Origin: Gyrodactylus bullatarudis
Lineage: Eukaryota; Platyhelminthes; Monogenea; Gyrodactylidea; Gyrodactylidae
Direction: 5' to 3'
Length of the DNA: 64,000 nucleotides
Assembly (NCBI GenBank): GCA_012064415.1
Contig: SSNU01000321.1
Span: 62,001 to 126,000 of the forward strand
The position numbers were made by a program, and so were the translations under genes. Positions 1-11,156 of this stretch are shown here, piece by piece. The notes below the pieces were generated by a model that saw only the letters and a list, made by a program, of their open reading frames with translations, was not told where the DNA came from and ran no database searches. The first letter of the stretch is position 1; every line of letters begins with the position of its first letter.

Positions 1-556
1 ATTTGATATGTAGATGAAAATCAACTTCTCTCTCTAAATAAAATGTCGACGGGTACTCAAATCTGGTACTTTAAGAGTATTCATGAATATCGTTATTGTG
101 GTTAGAGGAACATTCAGCGTTCTTGCTGATTGACCCAAAGCGCGAATTGAAGTTAGAAGAAAAATAATTCTTTATATAATACTTTTGTTCTGCTTTTATT
201 TTAAATAGTTCACAAGATTATCTATAGGTGATGATAATATTCTCTATTTATAATGATAATTTTGTTGAGTCATTTATAGCCGATAAGATTATCAAATTTC
301 CTTCCACATGGATTGAAGCGAAGAATTGGATGAATTATTCCTATTCTTATCGTGTTCCCCCATTTTGTTTGATTAACTTGTGGTCAGAATGGGTTAAATG
401 GATTAAATTTCAAAAATCTTCTCCAAAGAAATAAGATCCCTCTCAAAAAAGATATATTTATTTATTTTTGAAATTGCATTTCTCAATTAAGAGTTACTGG
501 TTTTGGAAGCAATGAAATATAAAAGGGGAAGCAAATTTCTTCAGCTTTTCCCAGCC
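1..556. other. AT-rich intergenic DNA
   Basis: No gene, RNA or clear repeat boundary is supported here. The only open frame is a 68-codon one with a non-ATG start and no recognisable composition. Confidence 0.5.
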
Positions 557-990
557 TTAACCCTTAAAGTCCCACTGGGTTATTTCTATCACATATCATT
601 TTAGCAACTCATTATTATTTATTTATTTATTTGAACCTCAGAAAATACTTCGTTTGTCCCCATTCGATAGGAAATTTATTAATATCCTGGAATACGCAAA
701 GATCTTGGCTCTATCATTCTAGAGAGTTGATTTCTTTCAAAAAATTATTTTTTATTTAACACGATTTTTTGAAAACCTACTTCCCAGTGTCATAGGTAGA
801 AAGTAAGTTAACTTTTATCGAGTAATCATACCTGTAGAATTCAAATATGCAATCGCCTGAACTCAATCTGCTGAAGCTACATAAATAGCCTGTTTTTGGA
901 TCAAAAAATGGCCCATTCTGAATCAAAAATAATTGCATTGAAACAACTGTAGATTCGTAATCAGCGTATTCACAAACCATGGGATAGACA
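557..990 (-). repeat. TTAA-flanked MITE, family T1, truncated
   Basis: The copy starts at a TTAA (557-560) followed by CCCTTAAAGTCCCA. It is the inverted counterpart of 45886-46346: both share the stretch around TTATCGAGTAATCATACC, the TTTTTTGAAAAACCTACTTCC-like segment and the AATCAGCGTATT segment. Homology stops near 990, so the other terminal repeat is missing. The 67-codon minus-strand frame inside is not a gene. TTAA targets and CCC termini are typical of piggyBac-mobilised MITEs. Confidence 0.65.
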
Positions 991-1985
991 AACGATTCAA
1001 TTTTGAAGGTTATTTAAAACTAAGCATTTTTTCCTATAACGTTGAACGCTTTCGAGTTTGTTCTCATATACAAAATCTCAATTGAACACATCATTATTTG
1101 ATTAAAGCATGTAACAGTGTTTGGAGAAAAATGCTGTATTACGCCTATACTCTTTTCATGGAACTAAAATTTCATTTCTTTTTCGCCAAAAGATATTACT
1201 TGTCAGATTTGACTTTTTCCATTATCTGGAATAAAGATGTCTTTTGTTCTCCTCTTCGTCTTCCTCTTAATCTGTGTATATTTTAACTGGCTTCGTGAAA
1301 ATGAAAGAGGGAATATATTCTCACAAAAAATGAATTGTAGCAATGATAACAGCTAAACTTTTTTAATTCTTAATCTCTCTTTGATAAAGACAGAAAAGGG
1401 GACAGATTAGGGTGGGGAATTAAAAAACAAATGGGAAATTGATGAGTTGAGTACAAGAACACAAGATAAAAAGCTCCCATCATCTCTTCCTCAACTTGTA
1501 ATAATCGTAATTAGCAGAGGAATAGAAATGGAAATTGTTCTGACTTGAGAGTTGTTTTTTTGACAGTTTTATCTTGGCTTAACAGCACACTCAACACCAT
1601 ACTAGTGCTGCTTTATAACAAAGAAATACATAGTCATATGACTTAAACAGTAAGGGAGTATGAGTTAAAACAATTTTATATCTCAATATTTAGCTTTGGG
1701 CAATCAGGACTCATGTTTGAAAGCACTAATTTATTCTAAATTCGAAATTTTTCATCTCAAAAATTTGAATTTTGAGTAACTTTTTCAAATATCAAAAGTT
1801 TATTTATCTACACCTAGTTAAAACGAAGATAAGAATTTCATAATAATTTGCTGGATTAAAATATATTCCGGAAAAAAACAATATTGCCAAAATTAATCAA
1901 TTTGAAAATTCAGATTGCTCAGGCTCCCAAAATAATAAAAAAATTCTGTGAACCTTTTCGACCATATCATCTGTTGATACCAAAT
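991..1985. other. Intergenic; short repeat piece at 1013-1085
   Basis: 1013-1085 (AAACTAAGCATTTTTTCCTA onwards) is repeated at about 44080-44155, so another repeat abuts the truncated MITE. The remainder shows no supported feature. Confidence 0.4.
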
Positions 1986-1989
1986 ATAA

Positions 1990-2378
1990 GCTTTTTAATT
2001 TTGGTCAGTTTGATCCGTCTGAAAAAATCCGAAAAGGTACCAAAAATAAAATTATTAATTTTCGATAATCTTGTAAAATAAATACTTTTTGAGAAAATTA
2101 TTCAAATTAAAATTCAAGAGCTTATAAAATGTCCAAAAGAAATTTGATACCTTCCTCTTCTTTGCAAGAACCATCTCTAAGGGTACCTAGGATCTTCATT
2201 GGACCTATCTATCGCTTCTCAAGCTTTGATTATAATAGATCAAGGTTTAATACTGTCAACCTACATATTAAAATTTTACTCAAGAGAAGAATTGTTAAAT
2301 ATTTTTTTTTTATATCTGAAGTAAAATTGTGGCGATTCGGAAATTTTCGGAATCTTTCTGAATCTGAAGAACCCTACC
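1990..2378. repeat. Dispersed repeat R2, copy 1 (MITE-like)
   Basis: This stretch shares several long near-identical blocks with 34282-34680, for example GATCCGTCTGAAAA near the left end and GTGGCGATTCGGAAATTTTC near the right end. The two ends are imperfect inverted repeats of each other (CAGATTC.GA..CGTCTGAAAA versus TTTCTGAATCTGAAG). The 84- and 65-codon frames inside are not conserved between copies, so it is read as a non-coding transposon. Confidence 0.6.
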
Positions 2379-3670
2379 TATGACTAACCGGATGAAAAAT
2401 GTTGAGTTTTTTGTAAAAATAGTAGATTCTCATTTCCATTTCAAATAGCTTCGTTTCATAATGAATTCTTGAAGAGTTTGATTATTATGAAATGGATTAA
2501 CCTCCATATCAATTTGATGAATGACTTATTTGATGACCGTTTAAATTATTCAATGTCAATACCTGCTCAATTTTACAGTAGGAAATTTCCTTGTGAATTA
2601 CTCAAGTTTCTTACATGCATTGGGTAAAATTACTAACATCTCGTTTCATTTACTCGTATGAAACATCGCTCTCATGGTTAGACAATACCCATTCTTTAGG
2701 GAAAAATATGAAAATGTATGCATAAATGGTCAAAGTTCAAAGGTTACCTCAACAAAAAAAGCTTCCTTAACATACATCGCCTACTCAAAGGGGGTAAAGA
2801 ATGAGTGAGCAGACAATATTCATGTTGGGGTCGTGCATCTTCTCTTTAACCTACTCTGTATTATTATTATTTTATGAGAAAAAGAATTTTCATTTATAGA
2901 ACAATGATATCATCGAAACTCAGTAAAGTGTATCAACAAATGAAGAAAAAAGTTGCTTAATTAATTTACACGAAGAAAAGAATAGAACATCGAGCGTAGA
3001 GTAAAAAAACAAAAATTTTCTCCAACTTTTTATTTTTTGCTTGAAATGGTATCTTCCTAATGTATTGGGTTTCTCGTCTTTTGTTGTCTCTCTTTTGGTA
3101 CACTGCTTCTGACTAATACAACTTGTACTGTTTTCTAGTATAGTTTTTTCGATTATAATTTAAATTCCATTCTTAGCTAGAAAGGTTAGAGAAAGTTTTG
3201 CCAATTTGTCAATGTACTTTAGGATGAATCCAGATCTTCAAATTTTCACTTCAAGAAAAGCTCATTTGAAATCACACTTGATTTGGGGGCTTCAAACGAT
3301 TTTTTTGACTTCAAAGGTTGAATTTTATTCAATACGGTTTGGGATCAGAGAAAATTGTAATTTTCAGAAAGAGTTAGATAATGTAAAAATATCTAAATTA
3401 AATATTGTGTTAAATTTTAGTGTTTATTTTTCCAAATTTTAATTTAGCGCTCATCAACTGATTATTTACCACCCTCTTGCAAGGGATTCGTTTTCATGGT
3501 CATCGATAATTAAAAGACAAACACGATTCCAAGTAAACTTTGAGAGAAATAAGAGGGGGCAACAATTCTCTAATTCAACCCTCTGACTTATTATTCTTGT
3601 AATAGCAAGATTTTATTTGATTTATATCGAAGTGAAAAAATAAATTTATGAAAAATAAATTCGAGTCGTA
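2379..3670. other. Intergenic AT-rich DNA
   Basis: A right-hand terminus of palindromic family F1 (TTGAGTTTTTTGTAAAAATA, then TTCTCATTTCCATTTC) lies at about 2402-2445. A short piece at 3546-3575 resembles the arm of the palindromic element at 62.7-63.2 kb. No gene is supported. Confidence 0.4.
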
Positions 3671-3675
3671 TTTAA

Positions 3676-3757
3676 CCCTCGCTTTGGATATGGGGGTTTA
3701 TACACCCCCATTTGTATTGAAACTCCCATAAGCGAAATTGAATATCCAGAGCGAGGG
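3676..3757. repeat. 82-bp TTAA-flanked hairpin MITE
   Basis: The element is bounded by TTAA at 3672-3675 and 3758-3761. Its ends are CCCTCGCTTTGGATAT and ATATCCAGAGCGAGGG, 16-bp inverted repeats with one mismatch. Inside is a second hairpin, TGGGGGT...ACCCCCA (about 3691-3711). The TTAA duplication and CCC terminus match piggyBac-type non-autonomous elements. It has no coding capacity. Confidence 0.8.
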
Positions 3758-3761
3758 TTAA

Positions 3762-5586
3762 AAAGATTTTAGTCATCTGGGATTCTTTCAAAGAAAAACT
3801 GTTTTTTGAATTGATACATTGAAGAGTTAAGATTTATCCGGAGCTTTAATCTGACATAGGTGGCAGTCCTTGTCATGATCGAGTAACACGGGTTATGACG
3901 GAAGGTGCAGAGTTGAAAATTTTTTTTTGATTTCAAGGTTTTAGAGAAATCAATAATTTATTTTTCTAAAAATCTCTATAAATTTAGCGGGTTAATTTCA
4001 CGATTTTTTCCACTGAAAGATAACCTATTTTGCATAAGGAGAGAATAGAACTTGGGCATAACTATTTTCCCTCTTGTGTTATACAGTAATAGTTACTAGC
4101 CAAGACTAAACACTGGAAGTGAAAAAGTATCATTCACGTCACAAATGTAAGCAGAAGAGGAAGTTAGCAAAGTTTTTTCAATCATCTCATATTATTAGTA
4201 TTATCAACTGTACGGTATGGATACTATGCTGGAAATGTTGGATATTTCCCCAATGAATTTGAATGAATCTATCCATTTAAATTTATATATGTGTATATTA
4301 TATATATAGAGAGAAAAAAAGTTTCCTTGTAACTACCTGAAGATCAGAACGAGGAAATGTAAACAAACATTTTCATGAATGCAATCTTCCCCACTCATAA
4401 CCATTCCTACCTTCGATACAAAAAATGCTCTTATGCGTGTACTGCAACTACAGATATGTAGACTTCAAAAATAACCACAGTGAAATGTATACGGAAGAGG
4501 GAGAAAAACTATCTCCCACGGGTAAAGGACACCTGAATGTTTTACCATCTTTTCATTTGAATGAAATTCCTTTGTTCAAATATCCTTTTCAAAATAAAGG
4601 TTGAAAAATCAAAACTAGAATAAACAATTTTTCAAATCATTTTAAAACTGTGGTTGATATGAATACGAGATATTTTGAGATCAATATTAGACAAAGGACT
4701 CAAATTTGGCTTTATAAAATTCAGTATTTTCAAGAAAAGGTTAAACGGAATTTCGGGTTGTTCTCCTTCATGGTGAAAAATTCGCCCTTTTTAAGAGTAT
4801 TGAAATACATCAAATTTCTGAGCAAAATGATACTGAGGTGAAATCATATTTGTTTTACTTTGTTTATTTCTAATCCCAAAAATGTGAACCTCTCCCTTTA
4901 GAATCAAAATATTTTTACAGCTTAAAAGGTCACAAAAATGAAAGTTTCGTGCCAAATTTTTCAAATCTTTTCGAAATTTTCATCATTCTTGAGTTCATCG
5001 AGATTTTCGTATAATTCATAAACTCCCAACTTATATCAATCAATTTTCAACTTGCAGAGGAAGAATACTCTCCCAAAATTCTAATACAAAAGATTAGATT
5101 TTTGCATTTGATAAGACTGAAAGAAATTTCAGAAACCCTTGAATTGAGTATAACTAGCCTATTGATTTTATTCTCTTTCCTGCGTTGTTTGCACTAGAAG
5201 AATTTAAAAATATTGGGAAATACCACATAATCTTCTTTTTACACGTAGGGAATCTTTGACCTGATTCATTCGTTTCATTATTACAACTAGTTCCATACCA
5301 AATGCTGGCCACATTACATATTATCAATGGTGTGAAATATAGAATGACGTAGGAATTTCTGATATGAGATTAGATTTAATCTCTTACTCAAGAAAAAAAT
5401 GGAAATTTGATGAATTTGTACAATCCACATTAAACATATAACGTCCTACAATGTAGGACCTACATATGCTCATATTATTGATGTTGCATGAAAATTATTA
5501 AAGTATTAAACATTCATTTAAGATAAGAAACCTACTAGCAAAGTGTGGTCATTGGTTATGTCTAATGTCTATTGAAATCTAACTTG
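3762..5586. other. Intergenic AT-rich DNA
   Basis: Contains an AT/TG microsatellite-like run at about 4281-4312 and a stray F1-family terminus (ACTCCCAACTTATATCAATC) near 5023. No gene is supported. Confidence 0.4.
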
Positions 5587-5716
5587 ATGGAGATTGTCTT
5601 CTCGGACAAGCAATTGTCAATTCCATAAGAGAGTCAAATAGTATTCAACTCACGGCCGCAAATGTAGACGCGTTTCGTCTCATTCCAATTTCCAGGTGCG
5701 GGAAGACAATCTCCAT
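5587..5716. repeat. Small foldback, 15-bp perfect arms
   Basis: ATGGAGATTGTCTTC (5587-5601) is repeated as its exact reverse complement at 5702-5716, enclosing about 100 bp that is less AT-rich than the surroundings. No target duplication is obvious. It may be a short MITE or chance structure in a decayed element. Confidence 0.4.
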
Positions 5717-7075
5717 AATCCGATAGTGAAAAATGGCATTAAAAAGAATTTTGTATTTTTATTTTCGAAATTTCTAATGACAGATTTATTGCTATTTATT
5801 TTACTATAGGTAAGACCTATCAAATATCCTTATTTTTGAAGTAGTAGTAAAGAAACGTATTTTTATGATTACAAAATGTCAAAAAACATCTCTGTAATGA
5901 GAAATTCTATTTTTTATCTAGGTTATTTTTATGTTTTGAGTCTTATTCGTGAAACTACTGTACAGCTACAATTATAATTGATCAAATTTATTTTCCCCAT
6001 CGGTTAAATTCTTTTTAAATTAAAACTTTGTACTTACCAGATAACAATTTTTCAATTTTTCGCGTCTAAAACTAGAGCATGCGATAAAATTATTAACACC
6101 CAGAGGCCATTTTTTGAATTTGGTCAATGAAGCTCATAGAAATTCGTTCTTTACAAGAAAAAATAAATTGCACTTCGTGATGATTGGAAGATTCATATGG
6201 TTTGATTCCTCATAATAATGCCAAATATCTCTGAACTTCAATTAGTTGATTTCAAAACCTCATAGATTTCAAGTTCAAAATAGTGGTAACTCAATACTTT
6301 GATTATTTTATCTTATCGCTCATGATAAATAAATAGTACATTTCGATTTCAGCAAATTTTCAAGTTTTCAGTGAAAATATTTCTAATTTCAGAACTTAAC
6401 TAGCTATCTATAGTTTCGTTGTGTCATTATAGATTCAATCTTGGTGTGATTATTATTCCTCTATGCTAACAGCGACAAGAGAAAAAAGTATTGAATTACA
6501 AAATTAATCGAATATCCCCTCATAGGGAATTTGATTTCTCCAACTATTTTTTCCATTTTAACAATCCCTACGCAGTGCGCACTGTTTGACTAATTAGTAA
6601 ATCATTTACCACTCTATTTTTTTCACTTTGCCAGAGACTCTTTATACATTTGAAATGCCAGAGGCTATCGGGAATATCTACATCTATCGTATTGCTTGAC
6701 TCATCAAATATATAAATATACTCTGTGATTGAATTCGTATCGAAAGAAAATTTGAAAAAATTAATAAATTAATGATTTAGCATATATTTAGAAGGAGAAA
6801 ATAAAGGTGAATCAGCCCTTCCTGTCTAAATCTATTTTATCTGATCCTCAGCACTTCATACTGGATCATACTTGTTAAATTAACATTTTCACTTTCGCAT
6901 CAACAAAAATAAATTTGTTCTTCCGTTTGATTCTTGCATTGATTTATTATAATCTAACCCTATCAAGATGAGAAAAATACAAAATCGATATCATACGATT
7001 CTAATGGAAATTTCTTACAATCAGGCTGCTTTTGAAACTTCCTGTCAAGTCGGTTTTCCATTGATAAATCCATTA
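5717..7075. other. Intergenic AT-rich DNA
   Basis: No gene, RNA or bounded repeat recognised. Confidence 0.4.
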
Positions 7076-7410
7076 GAGTAGAGATCCTAGGCTGTACCGG
7101 GTTCGAAGGCGAGTGACAATCGATCTAGTCATTACCCGTAGCGTTACCCCCGAAAAGATCTAGATTACCGTGACCACGTTTGATGGAACTTCTACATATT
7201 CATGTTCCACGTTGGGTAATCCATCTAATGCAATTCACAACCACAGTCAAAACTCTAAGGCGTGTTTCATCGAGCGCGGTAACGTCACTCAGCGTGTCAG
7301 TAAACCGCGGCTTAATAACGTCCTGATGTGTCCCAAGAGGTTCCGCAGGTTCATCGGAGCTTTTAGACAAGAATGAAATGCTATTCCATTGAGTTCGTAA
7401 GTTCTTTTTT
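7076..7410 (+). pseudogene. Decayed relative of the 95-codon gene at 29.67 kb
   Basis: Blocks align in the same order with the intact ORF at 29665-29952: GATCCTAGGCTGTACC with the copy's GTCCTAGGATGTACC, CACAGTCAAAACTCTAAGG with CACAGTCGAGACTCTAAGG, GATGTGTCCCAAGAGGTTCC with GATGTGTTCAAAGAGGTTCC, and CATTGAGTTCGTAAGTTCTT with CATTAAGTTCGTCGGTTCTT. The 7.1-kb copy carries extra bases around 7140-7220, and no single frame covers it, so it looks dead. The region is clearly richer in G and C than its flanks. Function unknown. Confidence 0.6.
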
Positions 7411-7859
7411 GAAGAAGGAAACCATTCTAACGGGATGGACCGCCAGACCAAAAACATCTTGTTCCAGACCTCCTGATGAACCGTATCTTAATGAGTTAGA
7501 ATATCGAAACCTCAACCTATATAATTCAGATTTTGCCCGAGGTACACCTAATTTGATCGTCAAGAGTGCACCCCCTTAAAGAGTTTCTACTACCTTCATT
7601 TAAAACACCCGAAGGTATTTTAAGAGACTTGGAACGAATACCTCACGTAACCATATCGCTATGGCTTCCATGGGAAACAAGAGGTGAACAGATTGCTCTT
7701 CACACGACCTTGCCTTTATCGACGCTGGTTTTATTTACTTGGAAAGCTCCAATGCATGCAAGCACTTCAGGGAACGGACTTAATAGTAACGATAAGTCTT
7801 TGTTTTTTCAGAGGTTTATGACTATAATATTGCCGTCACAATCAATGTTTCATTACTGA
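7373..7859 (+). pseudogene. Two overlapping open frames, possibly one frameshifted ORF
   Basis: One frame is open at 7373-7579 and another at 7566-7859, overlapping by 14 bases. Both have mixed, non-AT-driven composition, unlike the spurious frames elsewhere. The first ends ...LIVKSAPP and the second enters at HPLKEFLLP. Later residues include ERIPHVTISLWLPWETRGEQ. I recognise no family. It directly follows the decayed 7.1-kb copy, so it could be the next part of the same old gene or of a mobile element. No promoter or splice signal decides this. Confidence 0.35.
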
Positions 7860-7869
7860 TGACTAGAGC

Positions 7870-8690
7870 CTCAAAAAGTACCATGAAGGAGAAGCCGCTT
7901 TTTCGAAAAGTTCTTACAAAAATGAGGTTCAAAATTCACAATAATTTACTCAAAGTTTATAGATTTCCTGGAGACTTTACGGATCTGTTAAGATTCATTT
8001 AGTGTCAAATCATAAAATAGATTTACGAAATGACTGAGAATTTCTGACATTAAATAATCGCCAATCGGTTTTAGCACAGTCAGTAAGGCCAAAGAGTAAT
8101 AGATGATTGCATAGAATTCAGGTGCTTAATTGGTTTACGGGGAAAAAAATTCGTGAAGTATTAGCTCAAAGAATCAACTGTTTTTTGGAAGTGTTTTGGA
8201 AGGGCCTAAATAGATAATTAAGAGTGACGTGTGATGATTTTGAGAAAAATGATAATTGAATATTGCTCAAAAGAAATTTTTTTTTAATTTTCGTGTTGAA
8301 ATTCCAAAGAACTTATTAATTAGAAATTGTTTCAAAATGACTCTAGTTGCATTGCATGTGGCATAAATAGGCAGCTGCTGTTACTACCATCGAAATATCT
8401 TACTATTCCTTGAATTAGGACGAATTCCATTCTGATGTATAGAAAAATGTAATCTTTCCCTGTTGTCAAGATTGAAATATTTCCAAGCTATATCCCAATT
8501 TATATTATTCATTAGAAAAGGAGTTTTGTAAATTACTTTTTCTCGAATTTTAATAAGTGGGAGCCCTTGAAATTATACATTTATTAAAACAGTAAAAAGC
8601 ACCGAATAATTACAAAATAGAAATCTGGTACAAAAAGAACAGGTAAAAATAATAGTTTGATCATAATAGTCAAGTTTCACTATTTCTTCT
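7870..8690. other. Intergenic AT-rich DNA
   Basis: Nothing supported. Confidence 0.4.
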
Positions 8691-8699
8691 TAAGTTAGA

Positions 8700-8875
8700 A
8701 GCAGTTTTACTAGATGCTGGGATTCCCATGATATTTTTAATCAGATATTCGATCAATTAAGATGTGGATAAGGAAGATTTTAAATATTCTATTTTAGATC
8801 TTATATGAGCAATTACAGCTCTGAGCTCATTAAATTATCACATTCATGGAGAGAAATTTTTCTCTCTAAAATGTG
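8700..8875 (-). repeat. LINE-associated repeat fragment
   Basis: TTTTAGATCTTATATGAGCA and ATTCATGGAG here recur, diverged, at 59664-59725 beside the reverse-transcriptase relic at 59.86-60.19 kb. It is therefore probably a piece of the same non-LTR element. No frame is left. Confidence 0.4.
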
Positions 8876-8879
8876 GAGG

Positions 8880-10010
8880 CAGAAAAAAGGTTAAGTCGTT
8901 TATTGATGATGATTATCTTGACTGTGGGTAAAGTTTTAAGATTAGAAGAGATTTCAAATCCAAGGTACTCAAGAATGTGAAGATTAATTGGATGCCTTGA
9001 GATTCTTAATTAAAGCTAGCTACTACAAAATAACCCAATACTTTTTTCCGGAAGATTAGGAAGACAAATATTTGTTAAAACCCCTGTTTTTACCTAATGC
9101 TGATCTCAAATATCAGTTTTTAACAGCTTAAATTCTCCAAAATCAACAAAATTTATGAGCTCAAGCTTTAAAAAAAGGGGAGAAATCAAAAATAGGCTGA
9201 TTTCATTCCATTTTATTCCATGAAATTCAAAAAATATTTCTCTTTTAGCCTATTCTGACAAAAATATCTTATCAACTAGCTTTAGTTTTCGGAAATTTAT
9301 AACTCTGGATTAAAATTTTCAATAGAAATCCTTCATGTTCTTTTCGAGTATCTGAATTTCGTTAATTACTTAAGGCTATCAATTTTCACTTGAAATTTCT
9401 TTTTGAAACAATTGGCTTTCACCCAAGGCTCATCCTAATATAGGGAAGTGAGTTAGACATGTGTACTCAGACAGAAACCACTGGAAAATAAACAGAAAGC
9501 ATTCTCTTCTTAAACAGTAAACAGAAGAGGAAATTGAAAAAATATAGACCCAATCATTCATTCAAACTCTTCTCTGCAAATAAAATTTTTGTCCTATTGC
9601 CTGTATATCTCCAACTTCTTGTTCTTCATCTTCTCATGGAAATATCTAAACTGTGTGTCTCTCTCTATCTTTCTAAACGGAATGTCATTTAGTTTTTTTT
9701 ATTTTCCTCAATGAGCCAATGTTTGCTCCTTTTCCTGTCTTTACACATTCTAGATGAAGGAAATGGTTTTTTTCAGAACAAGGAAATTTACTCAGCTTAT
9801 GGTCATCTACTCATATGTCTCATAAAGTATTATTATTTTCCTTCAATACAGATAAAATTATCGATTTAGAATAAAGAAAATTCTAAAAGTCTTCTCTATC
9901 GTGTTAGAACAAATCTTTTCAAGTTTCTGAGGACTTAAAGCCTCATAGGAAAATCCCTTAGAATTGAATTACATGTAAAGCTACATGGGTTGTTGAAATA
10001 TAAAATTTTC
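8880..10010. other. Intergenic AT-rich DNA
   Basis: Nothing supported. Confidence 0.4.
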
Positions 10011-10135
10011 TGAACAAGTTCAATTTGGCCGAAATTATACTACTTTTTGAATTTTGAAAATGCGCAAATATCCTCTTTTCACAATTTTTTTTTCGTATTC
10101 AAAGATTTGTAGTAATTCGATACTTAAATTACATA
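10011..10135. repeat. Internal piece of palindromic family F1
   Basis: TTTGGCCGAAATTATAC onwards resembles the interior of the F1 copy at 51.1-51.3 kb. It places the gene fragments at 10.2-10.5 kb inside an old F1 element. Confidence 0.35.
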
Positions 10136-10189
10136 CCATACAAATGTACATTTGGTTCAATATAAAGATAATTCAGAATCATAATTTTG

Positions 10190-10273
10190 AACCAAATAGT
10201 TCTTCAGGGAGCTGTTCGGCATAGATTGACTATAACGTTGTTTGCTTGCTACCTGACTATGTTGTCTTCTGGC
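10190..10273 (-). pseudogene. Inverted 3' piece of a small gene
   Basis: Read on the minus strand this gives ARRQHSQVASK followed by about 27 more residues to a stop. ARRQHSQVAS is exactly what the + strand frame at 26535-26735 encodes after PIQ. The matching upstream part is found at 10369-10517 on the opposite strand, so an inversion has split this copy. The 68-codon + strand frame over the same bases is a shadow. Confidence 0.55.
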
Positions 10274-10368
10274 GACATGCAATCGAAATATTGTGTGAGT
10301 CCAAACTATTTTTATCTGTGTAACCCAAATGTTTTTTATTCTAATTTTAATTTTAATTTTCCATCAAG

Positions 10369-10517
10369 TGATGAATTATATTATCAGAGTTAATAATTCT
10401 GATTACTACATATATATAACAATCACAGTAATTTTATAATCCTTTTTTTTTAAGAAATACTAATCCTTTCTCTGCCCTTTCTTTTTCTACAGATAAACCA
10501 ATACAAGCCAGAAGACA
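10369..10517 (+). pseudogene. 5' piece of the same small gene, frameshifted
   Basis: Aligns with 26535-26672 from ATGAATTAT through the TTTAAGAAATACTA block to CAATACAAGCCAGAAGACAA. Small insertions put it out of frame, whereas the 26.5-kb copy stays open. Homology ends where an F1 terminus begins at about 10518. TTTTTCTACAG just before ATAAACC could also be a splice acceptor, so the original gene may have had an intron here. Confidence 0.5.
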
Positions 10518-11156
10518 ACATGATGTTGGGAATCTATGATTTTTACGAAAACATCAATTTTTTATCAAAATTCGAATAAGTTAAAGATTTTTTGGAATCC
10601 GACTCATGTTGCCCACTTTAACAATTTGAAGAAAAAAATCTGAAAAATTATTTTTCTAGAAAAATATGGTCATTTTTCAAATTACGATTTCAAAATCCCA
10701 TTTTTTCAAACGTTGAACTGAAATTTTTTATCGATTTCATAAAGAGCGAGAGTGATCAAAAGTCCTTTTTCAAATTACCTACCTTCTTACCTATCACTAA
10801 ATTTCCTATTTAAGTCGATTTTCGGGACGTTTTTGAAAGTTTTCGTGAATCAGTCGATGGAGATCATTGGAGGAGAAATTCGATTTCAGCCGTAGAGGTT
10901 GAAAGAGACTCGCCATCTCCAAAAAAAAGTTCAACTTCAAAATTTTCCTTTGTTATAATTCAAATTTTCAAATGAATTTATTTCCCACGGTAGTGACGAA
11001 TTTCTATTGACTTTTTTGGCGAATTCGAATTCTTTTTATCAGTATTTAATTTCTTCAAATTTTCGAAAATGATAAAAATTTTGAACTCCTGACTATCCGG
11101 AGAAGGAGTTTTTCGAAAAAATAGCAAATTCTCATCTTCATGTCAACCAACTTAAT
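10518..11156. repeat. Palindromic element family F1
   Basis: The left end GATGTTGGGAATCTATGATT and the right end TTCTCATCTTCATGTCAACC are inverted versions of each other and match the ends of the F1 copies at 25.1, 26.2, 31.3, 51.0 and 53.4 kb. The left half resembles that of 53405-54135 (GGAATCC.ACTCATGTTGCCC). No coding capacity. Confidence 0.55.

Noticed and set aside
7170..7376. 68-codon + strand frame and the 85-codon minus frame at 7.2-7.46 kb
   Set aside because: They lie in the decayed copy of the 29.67-kb gene and do not follow that gene's frame.
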